A stretch of DNA of 64,000 bases, taken from positions 62,001 through 126,000 of the forward strand of contig NZ_LVYV01000012.1 of NCBI RefSeq assembly GCF_001618955.1, read 5' to 3'. Made by a program: the position numbers and the translations under genes. The DNA comes from Tardiphaga robiniae. Its GTDB lineage: Bacteria > Pseudomonadota > Alphaproteobacteria > Rhizobiales > Xanthobacteraceae. Shown here in pieces: positions 27,080-35,076 of this stretch. The notes under the pieces were generated by a model. The model was not told where the DNA came from. It was given only the letters and a program-made list of their open reading frames with translations, and did not search any database. How positions within the stretch are numbered: the stretch's first letter is position 1; each line of letters starts with the position of its first letter.

Positions 27080-27229
27080 CTAAATATCTTCGTCGTCGCG
27101 ATCGCGTTTCGGCGTGGCGATATCGCCGTCTTCCTCGTCATCGTCAGGCCGCGGCGGTGTGGGGACGGGCTTTTGCTTGTCGTCCTTGGCCGGTTTGTCG
27201 TCGCGGGCTCCGCCCACTCGTCCGCTCAT
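27080..27229 (-). CDS. Small acidic, disordered hypothetical protein, about 49 residues
   Basis: The frame extends upstream to 27442, but the likely start is one of two ATGs at 27232 or 27229, which follow a GCGGGGA stretch. The product (MSGRVGGARDDKPAKDDKQK then a Pro/Asp/Glu-rich tail, DDDEEDGDIATPKRDRDDED) is highly charged with no hydrophobic core. No family recognised. It is divergent from the next small gene. Coding is judged from composition and start context; could be spurious. Confidence 0.45.
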   Translation of the reverse strand: MSGRVGGARDDKPAKDDKQKPVPTPPRPDDDEEDGDIATPKRDRDDEDI

Positions 27230-27392
27230 CATTTTCCCCGCCTGATTGCTTGCGTTGACCTCATTCTGACCGTGATTGAAGCAGATATTGCTGCGATCCC
27301 GCAATTGCCCTGTGCTTTTCCGCATGACCGTGTAAACGGGGGGGCGAATCCTGCCCGATTTCAAATCTGGCGAATCCTGTTCTGGAGTGACG

Positions 27393-27641
27393 ATGAAAAA
27401 ACCGAAGTTAGAGCTCGACGAACCGCAGGCGCGCAAATTCATTCGCGCCGACAGGGCGCCGACCGAAGGTTATTCACTGGTGGTGGATGGCCATTTCAAA
27501 TCGCATCACGATACGGTCGAAGCCGCGGAAGAAGCCGGCATGAAGCTGAAGAACCAGTTTCAGATGCTTCAGATCCAGGTCTACGATTCTGCGACCAAGA
27601 CCCGTACCATGATCGAATGGCCTGCGCCGAGCGCGGCCTGA
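27393..27641 (+). CDS. Conserved-looking hypothetical protein, 82 residues
   Basis: A small alpha/beta protein: MKKPKLELDEPQARKFIRAD, then GYSLVVDGHFKSHHDTVEAA and a strand LQIQVYDSATKTRTMIEWP. Pattern and codon use look genuinely coding. GGAG at 27384-27387 lies five bases before the ATG at 27393; a GTG six bases earlier overlaps that site. Function unknown; no membrane segment or signal. Confidence 0.7.
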   Translation: MKKPKLELDEPQARKFIRADRAPTEGYSLVVDGHFKSHHDTVEAAEEAGMKLKNQFQMLQIQVYDSATKTRTMIEWPAPSAA

Positions 27642-27678
27642 GATAGATCAGCCCCTGCGAAAGCAGGTCCTGTGACAG

Positions 27679-27933
27679 TCATGTCCTGCGGCCGCCGCTG
27701 CGCTGATCGGCGAGCCATGCTGCCAGGGCCTGTGCTTTTTCCGTCGATTTGCTTGACGATGTCTTGCCCGAAGAGGTCTTGCCCGATTTCGTTGCTGCCT
27801 TCTTCTTGGCCGGCGCGGGGGGCGATACCGCTTCGCGGGCAAGGCGCATGGCCTTCAGTCGGGCCATGTTGTCGAGTACCGCTTTGGCCGCGGCGTCGCG
27901 TTCGGATTTCGTCGCTTTGTCGTCAGTTGGCAT
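27679..27933 (-). CDS. Small basic Lys/Ala/Ser-rich protein, 84 residues
   Basis: N-terminal half is helical with LKAMRLAREAVSPP (about 26-39); the C-terminal half is a low-complexity basic stretch of KSGKTSS repeats ending in an AWLADQRSGGRRT tail. Resembles small nucleic-acid or ribosome-associated proteins in composition only. Its ATG overlaps the stop of the upstream gene by one base (TGATG), so translation is coupled. It shares the RLAR motif with that gene, suggesting a duplicated pair. Confidence 0.65.
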   Translation of the reverse strand: MPTDDKATKSERDAAAKAVLDNMARLKAMRLAREAVSPPAPAKKKAATKSGKTSSGKTSSSKSTEKAQALAAWLADQRSGGRRT

Positions 27934-28172
27934 CAGCTCGTTTTCTTTTTTCTGGTAGCTTTCGGTTTGGGTTCGGGCGGGTTGGCCAGTTCTTCGGCTT
28001 CCCTGGCAAGACGAAGCGCGCGCAGTTCCTCGGTCCGCTTGCGGATGGCGACATCGGCGGCCGCAATGTCGGCCATCGCCTTCACGCCTTCGGCTTCCTG
28101 CGCCGCCTTGCGGGCGAGCCGGATTTCCTTCAGTTCTGCGGGTGTCTTCTGTTCCTGTTCGGTGTCCATCAA
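27933..28172 (-). CDS. Small coiled-coil-like protein with two RLAR motifs, 79 residues
   Basis: Mostly helical and highly charged: ELKEIRLARKAAQEAEG near the N-terminus and ELRALRLAREAEELANPP near the C-terminus, ending in a basic PKATRKKKTS tail. The ELK/R-x-x-RLAR-x-A motif occurs twice here and once in the coupled downstream gene. No known family. Length and basic tails suggest a nucleic-acid-linked or scaffold role, but that is speculation. Confidence 0.65.
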   Translation of the reverse strand: MMDTEQEQKTPAELKEIRLARKAAQEAEGVKAMADIAAADVAIRKRTEELRALRLAREAEELANPPEPKPKATRKKKTS

Positions 28173-28388
28173 CGCCTCGGGTTAGGCCACGCGATCGGCG
28201 CGCAGCGAACTCTGTGTCATTCTTATCACGTAGATATAGGAAGCGGCACCCCTGCTGCCACCTAACTGACCGCTGCAGTTAATCGCTTTGTGCCGGAAAT
28301 GCGGCGAATTCGATGCGAATGAGGCCAGGTTGCGTCCGTCAGGCCTTCCTGAGACAATCCGGTGGTAATCCGGACTGCAAGAATCTCC

Positions 28389-29444
28389 ATGATCCGCACA
28401 CTGTTCAACGATGGCGCCGACAACCTGCGCGGCCGCATCATCGCCATCTACGCCATTCTGATCCCGGCCAACGTGCTGGCCTGGATATGGGCCCTGATCG
28501 CCTTCCGCGACCAGCCGGTTCTGCTGGGCACCGCGCTGCTCGCCTACACCTTCGGCCTGCGCCACGCCGTTGACGCCGACCACATTGCGGCCATCGACAA
28601 CGTCACGCGCAAGCTCATGCAGTCCGGCAAGCGGCCGCTGTCGGTGGGCCTGTTCTTCTCGCTCGGCCATTCCACCGTAGTGGTCGTGGCATCCGTCTTC
28701 GTGGCGCTGGCAGTGTCGGCGCTGCAGGACAAATTTGCGAACTTCAAGGAAATTGGCGGCCTGATCGGCACCAGCGTTTCGGCCTTCTTCCTGCTGATCG
28801 TGGCAGTGGCCAATATCTTCATTCTCGTATCGGTGTATCGGCTGTTCAAGGCAGTGAAGCGCGGTGAGCGGTTCATCGATGAAGATCTCAATGTTTTGCT
28901 TTCGCAGCGCGGCGTCATCGGCCGCATGCTGCGTTCGGTCTTCGCCGTGATCTCGAAGAGCTGGCACATGTATCCGCTTGGCATCCTGTTCGGCCTCGGC
29001 TTCGACACCGCGACCGAAATCGCGCTGCTGGGTATCTCCGCCTCGCAAAGCGCCGATGGCATGTCGATGTGGTCGATTCTCGTGTTTCCCGCGCTGTTCA
29101 CGGCGGGAATGTCACTGGTCGATGCGACGGACTCGGTGCTGATGGTGCGCGCCTATGGCTGGGCTTTCGTGAAGCCGATCCGCAAGCTGTATTACAACAT
29201 GATCATCACGCTGGTATCGGTGATCGTGGCGCTGGTGATCGGCGGTGTCGAGGCGCTCGGCCTGATCGGCCGCAAGCTCGACCTGTCAGGCAGCTTCTGG
29301 GACGGCATCGAGGCGCTGAACGAGAATTTCGGCGCGCTCGGCTATCTCATCATCGCGATCTTCATCCTGAGCTGGATGATCTCGGTGATCGTCTATCGCG
29401 TCAAAGGCTATGACGACATCGAGGTTCGGGTTCACGAGGCCTGA
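28389..29444 (+). CDS. Nickel/cobalt transporter, NiCoT (HoxN/NixA) family
   Basis: A 351-residue, eight-helix permease importing Ni2+ or Co2+ for hydrogenase, urease or B12. The signature RHAVDADHIAAIDNVTR (HX4DH) is in helix II, and LFFSLGHSTVVVVAS in helix III, plus LGFDTATEIALL later. The ATG at 28389 gives the usual length; a GTG at 28362 adds nine residues. It converges on the aldolase gene with only 10 bases between the ends. No urease or hydrogenase genes are in the window. Confidence 0.93.
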   Translation: MIRTLFNDGADNLRGRIIAIYAILIPANVLAWIWALIAFRDQPVLLGTALLAYTFGLRHAVDADHIAAIDNVTRKLMQSGKRPLSVGLFFSLGHSTVVVVASVFVALAVSALQDKFANFKEIGGLIGTSVSAFFLLIVAVANIFILVSVYRLFKAVKRGERFIDEDLNVLLSQRGVIGRMLRSVFAVISKSWHMYPLGILFGLGFDTATEIALLGISASQSADGMSMWSILVFPALFTAGMSLVDATDSVLMVRAYGWAFVKPIRKLYYNMIITLVSVIVALVIGGVEALGLIGRKLDLSGSFWDGIEALNENFGALGYLIIAIFILSWMISVIVYRVKGYDDIEVRVHEA

Positions 29445-29454
29445 GGCGGCGCCG

Positions 29455-30273
29455 CTACTTGGGCGTCATCTTTTCCAGCGCTGCGCGCTTCCACAGATCC
29501 CAGGCCCGGCCATGTATCTGGTCGATCACAGCCAGCGTTTTCTGGCTTTCCTCGCCCAGCAAATAGCTCACTGATCCGCCAAGGGCGAGCGCCTGCGACT
29601 GCAACTGCGCATTGACGTTGCTGTAATGGGCGCGGAAAACCGCCATCGGAATGGTAGCGGCGACCACGACGCTGCCATGGCCCCGCATCAGCGCCACGCT
29701 GCGGTCGCCGAGCGTACTGGCCAGCGCCTTGCCCAACTGTGCGTTGCTGACGAGCATGTTGCTCATGCCCGCGCTGTCGCGGATCTCGAACACCGGCACG
29801 TCGGGAAACAGGAAGGCGCCGAGGTGGAACACCGGCCGCAACGGCGTGCTGCTGACGCTGAAGGGAATGATGCCCGGCGAATGCGTATGGACGACGGCTT
29901 TGACATCCGGCCTGGCCTTGTAGATTTCGCCGTGGATGAAGCGTTCGAGAAAGCTGGCGCGTCCCTTCGCGTCGACCGGATTGGAATCGAGGTCGTATTC
30001 CATGATGTCGTCGGCCGTGACGAGCGCCGGGGCCACGGAACGCCCCATCAGGTAGCGGTTGGGATCGGTCGGGTGGCGCATGCTGACATGGCCGAATCCG
30101 TCGATCACATTGAGATCGGTCAGGACGCGGTTCGCCACCACGAGGTCCTGCATCAACGCTGGGTCGACGGGGCCGGCAGATGTTGGCGCGGGGGTCTGTG
30201 CGGAAGCCGGTTGCAGGGAGAACGCAAACACCATTGCCAGCAGCATTGGCGCAGCCGATCGTGTCGACGCCAT
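29455..30273 (-). CDS. Class II aldolase/adducin-fold protein with an export signal
   Basis: Residues about 30-250 have the class II aldolase/adducin fold. The metal-binding histidines appear in VVHTHSPGIIPFS (two) and MRGHGSVVV (one), with DGFGHVSMRHP before them. The ATG at 30273 follows GGGGAGGA, giving 272 residues. It opens with a typical signal peptide (LLAMVFAFSLQPASA), whereas aldolases of this class normally act in the cytoplasm. So it is either a periplasmic hydrolase/aldolase variant or a misread start; the strong ribosome site argues for the first. Confidence 0.85.
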   Translation of the reverse strand: MASTRSAAPMLLAMVFAFSLQPASAQTPAPTSAGPVDPALMQDLVVANRVLTDLNVIDGFGHVSMRHPTDPNRYLMGRSVAPALVTADDIMEYDLDSNPVDAKGRASFLERFIHGEIYKARPDVKAVVHTHSPGIIPFSVSSTPLRPVFHLGAFLFPDVPVFEIRDSAGMSNMLVSNAQLGKALASTLGDRSVALMRGHGSVVVAATIPMAVFRAHYSNVNAQLQSQALALGGSVSYLLGEESQKTLAVIDQIHGRAWDLWKRAALEKMTPK

Positions 30274-30323
30274 TATAGTCCTCCCCATTGTCGAGCGGCG
30301 GTTGATCCGCCTTGCTCGCTATA

Positions 30324-31364
30324 TCATGCGGCCAACACCGGGCCGCCAGCTTTCTTCCAGGCGTCGATGCCGCCATCGAGATGGGCGGCATTGCCGATGC
30401 CGGCATCCTTCGCGGCAGTGACGGCCATGGCCGAGCGTTCGCCGAAGGCGCAGAAGAATACAATGCGGCGCTTGGTGGCATTGGCCACCTCGCGCAGCAT
30501 GCCGCCGGGCTTCAGGCTGTCCGATATCGACGGGTAGGGCGCATGCAGCGCGCCCGCGAGCACGCCGTGCTTGGCGCGCTCGCCGCTCTCGCGCAGGTCA
30601 ACCAGCAGGATGGCGGGATCGCCGAGATGGGCAATGGCCTCCCGCGGAGACAGCGCCAGGCCTTGCTTCTTCAGCGCGTCCGGCTTCAGCCCGACCTTCA
30701 TATTGGCCGGGATCACCACATCCATCAGTTTCGGATTTGGCAGATTAAGTTTGCCCATCAGCTCGATGTAGTCCTCGACGGACTTCACCTGCAGGCGCGG
30801 ATTGTAGCGCTTCTCTTCGCCGATGGTACTGACGGTGTCGCCCTTGTAGTCGTGCGCCGGGAACACCATCGTCTCGTCGGGCAGCTTGAGCAGCCGGTTG
30901 AACAGTGAATCATATTGCGCCCGCGCGCTGCCGTTCTGGAAATCGGTGCGGCCGGTGCCGCGGATCAGCAGCGTGTCGCCGGTGAAGACGCGGTCGCCCA
31001 TCAGATAGCTGTAGGAGTCATCGGTGTGGCCGGGCGTATACATCACATCGAGCTCGACGCCCTCGATCGTCACCTTGTCGCCGTCGCTGACACGCATGGC
31101 GACGACGTCGGCCTTGCTCTGATCGCCCATGATGGTGACGCAATGGGTGCGGTCGCGCAGTTCGGCGAGGCCGGTGACGTGGTCCGCATGGAGATGCGTA
31201 TCGACCGCCTTCACGAGCTTCAGGTCGAGCTCGCGCAGCAACTGACAGTAGCGATCGACCTTTTCCAGGACGGGATCGAGGATCAGCGCCTCGCCGCCGA
31301 TGCGGCTGGCAAGCAGGTAGCTATATGTGCCGGACACACTGTCAAACAGCTGACGGAAGATCAT
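30324..31364 (-). CDS. Persulfide dioxygenase-like metallo-beta-lactamase fused to a rhodanese domain
   Basis: A 346-residue fusion for sulfide detoxification: the MBL part oxidises glutathione persulfide to sulfite, the rhodanese part moves sulfane sulfur. The ETHE1-type MBL domain (about 1-230) carries THLHADHVTG, YTPGHTDDSYSYL, TGDTLLIRGTGRTDFQ and FPAHDYKG. The rhodanese domain (about 245-345) has VDLRESGERAKHG and an active-site cysteine in FFCAFGERSA. Such fusions resemble BLH of the bigR operon. It is divergent from the DUF938 gene across 143 bases with a palindrome. Confidence 0.92.
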   Translation of the reverse strand: MIFRQLFDSVSGTYSYLLASRIGGEALILDPVLEKVDRYCQLLRELDLKLVKAVDTHLHADHVTGLAELRDRTHCVTIMGDQSKADVVAMRVSDGDKVTIEGVELDVMYTPGHTDDSYSYLMGDRVFTGDTLLIRGTGRTDFQNGSARAQYDSLFNRLLKLPDETMVFPAHDYKGDTVSTIGEEKRYNPRLQVKSVEDYIELMGKLNLPNPKLMDVVIPANMKVGLKPDALKKQGLALSPREAIAHLGDPAILLVDLRESGERAKHGVLAGALHAPYPSISDSLKPGGMLREVANATKRRIVFFCAFGERSAMAVTAAKDAGIGNAAHLDGGIDAWKKAGGPVLAA

Positions 31365-31398
31365 GGGCGCACCAATTCTGCGGTCGATCCTTCTTCAG

Positions 31399-31428
31399 AT
31401 CGGGTATTCGTCAGAATAATAACCCGAT
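31399..31428. promoter_or_regulatory. Nested inverted repeats in the persulfide dioxygenase / DUF938 divergent region
   Basis: ATCGGGT (31399-31405) pairs with ACCCGAT (31422-31428), enclosing ATTC (31406-31409) and GAAT (31414-31417). Position suits an operator controlling both genes. BigR/SqrR sulfide sensors use ATTC/GAAT half-sites but with wider spacing, so the match is only partial. Confidence 0.4.
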
Positions 31429-31507
31429 TACTGGTGTTTGGACGATCTCTTTATTCTCTTGTTCGTGAAGGCAACTTCGGGATACTGCCCGCAGCAGTGA
31501 GGGCCTG

Positions 31508-32188
31508 ATGGCGGAATATGTGGTCGAGTTCGGTCGGGATGGCCGGCGCGTGGAAGATGATGGCCGGCTCGATGCTGCAGCTTTCCATCGCAACCACGAG
31601 GCGATCGGGCGGGTTCTTGCGACTTTCCTGCAGCAGGCTTGCGGCGATGTTGTGGAAGTCGGCAGCGGCACCGGCCAGCATGTCATTCACTTCGCTGGAC
31701 AAACGCCCGACATCACCTGGTGGCCGAGCGACCTCAACGACGCTCATCTCAAAAGCATAGCCGCCTGGCGCACCCATGCGCAATTGACCAATGTCATGCC
31801 GCCGCTGCGGATCGATCTCTCGGATCCCGCATGGTGCCCGGAGATGAAGAACGGTAACGGCCCGGGTGCGCTGCTCGCGGTGTTCTGCGCCAATGTCGTT
31901 CACATCGCGCCTTGGCCCGTCGTCGAAGGCCTGATCGCGGGGGCGGCGAAATATCTGCGGCCGGATGGACGCCTCTTTATCTATGGCCCGTTCAAGCGCG
32001 GCGGCAAACATACGGCGATGAGTAACGCCGTGTTCGACACCAGCCTGCGCGACGGTAATCCTGAATGGGGCGTGCGCGATGTCGAAGAGCTTGAGCGCGT
32101 CGCGCAGGACGTCGGTCTCACGCTGGCCGAGGTCATCGAGATGCCCGCCAACAATCTGATTCTGGTATTTGCCCGCTTGCCCGAATGA
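31508..32188 (+). CDS. DUF938 family SAM-dependent methyltransferase-like protein
   Basis: A 226-residue class I methyltransferase fold. The N-terminal tag DAAAFHRNHEAIG is followed by the SAM motif VVEVGSGTGQHVIHFA, then ITWWPSDLND and, typical of DUF938, IYGPFKRGGKHTAMSNAVFD. Substrate unknown. The ATG at 31508 overlaps GTGAGGG as ribosome site. It is divergent from the persulfide dioxygenase gene. Confidence 0.9.
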   Translation: MAEYVVEFGRDGRRVEDDGRLDAAAFHRNHEAIGRVLATFLQQACGDVVEVGSGTGQHVIHFAGQTPDITWWPSDLNDAHLKSIAAWRTHAQLTNVMPPLRIDLSDPAWCPEMKNGNGPGALLAVFCANVVHIAPWPVVEGLIAGAAKYLRPDGRLFIYGPFKRGGKHTAMSNAVFDTSLRDGNPEWGVRDVEELERVAQDVGLTLAEVIEMPANNLILVFARLPE

Positions 32189-32302
32189 TCGGCGCATGGT
32201 GCGTGCGCACTGGCGTATGTTGATCTGCCGCGGGGCGGTCGTCATAGTCGTGGCGAATGAAGGCCCCGGGACGAACCGGGCCACATCCGGGCGGATTTCC
32301 CC

Positions 32303-33541
32303 ATGATCGACGCGGCCACCCCAGAGATTCACGATGACGCACGCGCACGCTCCAACGTGCTGCGGCTGGCGGCGGCGCAGGCGCTTGGTGGCGCCAATTC
32401 GGCTGTCATCTTCGCCACCGGCGCCATTGTCGGCGCGACGCTGGCGCCGAGCGTATCGCTCGCGACGGTGCCGATCTCGGTCTATGTCGTCGGCCTCGCC
32501 TGCGGAACGTTGCCGGTCGGCATGATCTCCCGCGCCTATGGTCGCCGCGTCGCCTTCATCATCGGCAGTGGCGCCGGCGCAATCTGCGGGCTGCTCGGCG
32601 CCATAGCGATCCTGAAAGCATCATTCGCACTGTTCTGCTGCGCGACATTCTTCGGCGGCTTCTACGGCGCGGTCGCACAATCCTATCGCTTCGCCGCGGC
32701 CGATGGCGCCAGCCCATCCTATCGCCCGAAAGCCGTCTCCTGGGTGATGGCCGGTGGCGTGTTTGCCGGCGTGCTCGGTCCGCAGCTCGTGCAATGGACC
32801 ATGGATATCTGGTCGCCCTATCTGTTTGCTGCGAGCTTCGCAGCGCAGGCGGTCGTTGCACTGATCGCGATGGCGCTGCTCTCCACGGTGGATGCGCCGA
32901 GGCCAGCGCCCGCGGACATGCATGGTGGCAGGCCGCTGCTGGAGATCGTGCGGCAACCGCGCTTCGTCGCGGCCGCGATCTGCGGCGTGGTGTCCTATTC
33001 GATGATGAATCTCGTGATGACCTCGGCGCCGCTGGCGATGAAGCTTTGCGGGCTGACGCTGAGCGATTCCAATTTCGGCCTGCAGTGGCACATCGTGGCG
33101 ATGTACGGGCCGAGCTTCTTCACGGGATCGCTGATCGCGCGCTTCGGCGCATCGAAGGTCGTGGCCGCAGGTCTGGCGCTGGAGGCGATCGCTGCGGTGA
33201 TCGGCATCGCCGGCATCAGCGCGATGCATTTCTGGGTCTGCCTCGTCGTGCTCGGCCTTGGCTGGAATTTCGGCTTCATCGGCGCTTCCGCGCTGGTTCT
33301 GGAGACCCATCGGCCGCAGGAGCGCAACAAGGTGCAGGCCTTCAACGACTTCCTGGTGTTTGGCCTGATGGCGGTAGGCTCGTTCTCGTCCGGCCAGTTG
33401 CTGGCGAATTACGGCTGGTCCACGGTCAATGCTGTGGTTTTCCCGCCGGTCGTTCTCGGTCTGGTGGCGCTGGTCATGGCCGGTTTCGTCAAGCGCCGTG
33501 CGATGCAGCAGGCTGCGGCATTTCCCGATCCGGCGATCTAA
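32303..33541 (+). CDS. Major facilitator superfamily transporter
   Basis: A 412-residue 12-helix transporter. Helix-loop features include GMISRAYGRRVAFIIGS (the MFS motif between helices 2 and 3) and LETHRPQERNKVQAFNDF in the second half. No substrate can be deduced. It stands alone, ending 90 bases from the convergent Lon/Clp-N gene. Confidence 0.9.
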   Translation: MIDAATPEIHDDARARSNVLRLAAAQALGGANSAVIFATGAIVGATLAPSVSLATVPISVYVVGLACGTLPVGMISRAYGRRVAFIIGSGAGAICGLLGAIAILKASFALFCCATFFGGFYGAVAQSYRFAAADGASPSYRPKAVSWVMAGGVFAGVLGPQLVQWTMDIWSPYLFAASFAAQAVVALIAMALLSTVDAPRPAPADMHGGRPLLEIVRQPRFVAAAICGVVSYSMMNLVMTSAPLAMKLCGLTLSDSNFGLQWHIVAMYGPSFFTGSLIARFGASKVVAAGLALEAIAAVIGIAGISAMHFWVCLVVLGLGWNFGFIGASALVLETHRPQERNKVQAFNDFLVFGLMAVGSFSSGQLLANYGWSTVNAVVFPPVVLGLVALVMAGFVKRRAMQQAAAFPDPAI

Positions 33542-33631
33542 CCAAGGTGCATCACACACTCGCCGGCCGGGCGATCACCATCGCCCAAGCCGGTATTTGT
33601 GAACGACACTCCATGAGACGTCCGGACGTCG

Positions 33632-34855
33632 TCAGACCGATCCTGTGTTTCCAGTGATCGAGGCAGCGACCAGTTTCTGGGTGATGCCTTGTCCGCTCAA
33701 CAGGCGGACAGCCGGACTTCTTGTTTCGGGAAAGATCGCCAGCAGGGTGTTTGACCCTTTCACCTCAGACCAGCCAAGCTCCTGTGCGTGAACCGCAGCA
33801 CGCTGAGACACACGCACAAATGCCGCCGTCGGCTGGCCATTCTTGCCGTTCTCGATCATCAGATTTTTCAGTTCCTTATCGAGGTAGCGGATCAGGTCGG
33901 CTTTCAATGTGCCGAAATCGGCATTGCAATCCCGCAACACCACCGCGGCATCGGCGTCATCGACCAGTGCAAGTAATAGGTGCTCCAATGTTGCATATTG
34001 ATGGCCTCTCTGGTCGGCATATTCGATAGCGCGTCGCCGCGTCGCGTGAAGCGTGGACGAAAGCGGCAGCGTCGACAGGTCGAGGAAGGCATCGGCGCAT
34101 TTCAGCCTCTTCACTGGATCGAGGGTCGCTAACAGCTTCTGCTTTTCGCTGATCGGCAGGACGATATGCGAGGCGATGACGTCGGCAACCCGTCCGGGGT
34201 CGAGGGTTCTCTCCAGTGGCGGCCAAATCGGTGGCACGCGCATGTCGTGAGCCGAAACGTAGCTCTCGAACCGTTTGACTGCTCGCTGGATCAGTTCGGG
34301 CTCATCAGGAATAGGACCCTCACTCACGCCTGTAACATCGGCTCTATACGAGCCGGTCTCGCCTACGAAACGCTGGATCACGACGCGTTGACGTCCCTGT
34401 GCCAGAACCCTGAGCGTGCCGTCATCGAGCCTTTGAATTTCAAGCAGCTGGGCGAGAACGCCAACGTCGTAGATGTCCTCGAAGCCAGGTTCGTCAACAG
34501 TTTCGTTCTTTTGTATAGCAAGCACGACCTCTCGCTGCCGCTCGAAGGCATCTTTCAGAGCGAGTATTGTTTTCTCCCGTCCGACAAAAAGCGGGTAGGT
34601 CGTTGTCGGGAACGGAACGAGATCTCTCAGCGGAATGGCTGGGTAGCTTGATGTTCCGGCTTGAAGCTTGACGGTCGCCGTTTCTGGCGAAGTTCGACCG
34701 ACCTGCAGCATCGCCGACAATGTATTCCAGTCAGCGACACCCAATACTCTCGATATCAGTTCCAGGCTTTCGCTGTGACTGATCGTGACGGCTTTGGTGG
34801 TGAGGTTTTCGCGCAGGGTCTGCGCCATAGCCTTTGCATCGCGAAAATCGCGCAT
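33632..34855 (-). CDS. Lon substrate-binding domain fused to Clp N-domain, no ATPase or protease
   Basis: A 407-residue protein with three parts and no AAA+ or peptidase domain. Residues 1-51 match a short helical domain seen at the N-terminus of various proteins (MRDFRDAKAMAQTLRENL, ISHSESLELISRVLG). Residues about 70-265 form a Lon N-terminal (LAN) domain: IPLRDLVPFPTTTYPLFVGR, VLAQGRQRVVI, DVIASHIVLPISEKQKLL. Residues about 278-400 match Clp_N repeats (GHQYATLEHLLLALV and VKGSNTLLAIFPE). The ATG at 34855 has AAGGA nine bases upstream; longer starts are weaker. It could be a substrate adaptor or chaperone-like protein for Lon or Clp. Confidence 0.85.
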   Translation of the reverse strand: MRDFRDAKAMAQTLRENLTTKAVTISHSESLELISRVLGVADWNTLSAMLQVGRTSPETATVKLQAGTSSYPAIPLRDLVPFPTTTYPLFVGREKTILALKDAFERQREVVLAIQKNETVDEPGFEDIYDVGVLAQLLEIQRLDDGTLRVLAQGRQRVVIQRFVGETGSYRADVTGVSEGPIPDEPELIQRAVKRFESYVSAHDMRVPPIWPPLERTLDPGRVADVIASHIVLPISEKQKLLATLDPVKRLKCADAFLDLSTLPLSSTLHATRRRAIEYADQRGHQYATLEHLLLALVDDADAAVVLRDCNADFGTLKADLIRYLDKELKNLMIENGKNGQPTAAFVRVSQRAAVHAQELGWSEVKGSNTLLAIFPETRSPAVRLLSGQGITQKLVAASITGNTGSV

Positions 34856-35076
34856 CTGTTTCGTCCTTTGCGTGAGCGAACCAGGGGGCATCAGGTGGTT
34901 GCGTTGCTGACCCGGTCGCTCGGACAAAGGGTGTCGGCAAAGGAAGTGATACGTTCACCGTCCCGTTCAGGGCGCAACCGGCAGGTCGTATCAACCAAGA
35001 TAAAATTGGCTCAAACGCGTCTAGCTGTCAATGAGTTGCAACTGTCGGCTGCGTTCACGCGACAGTGAGACTTGTA

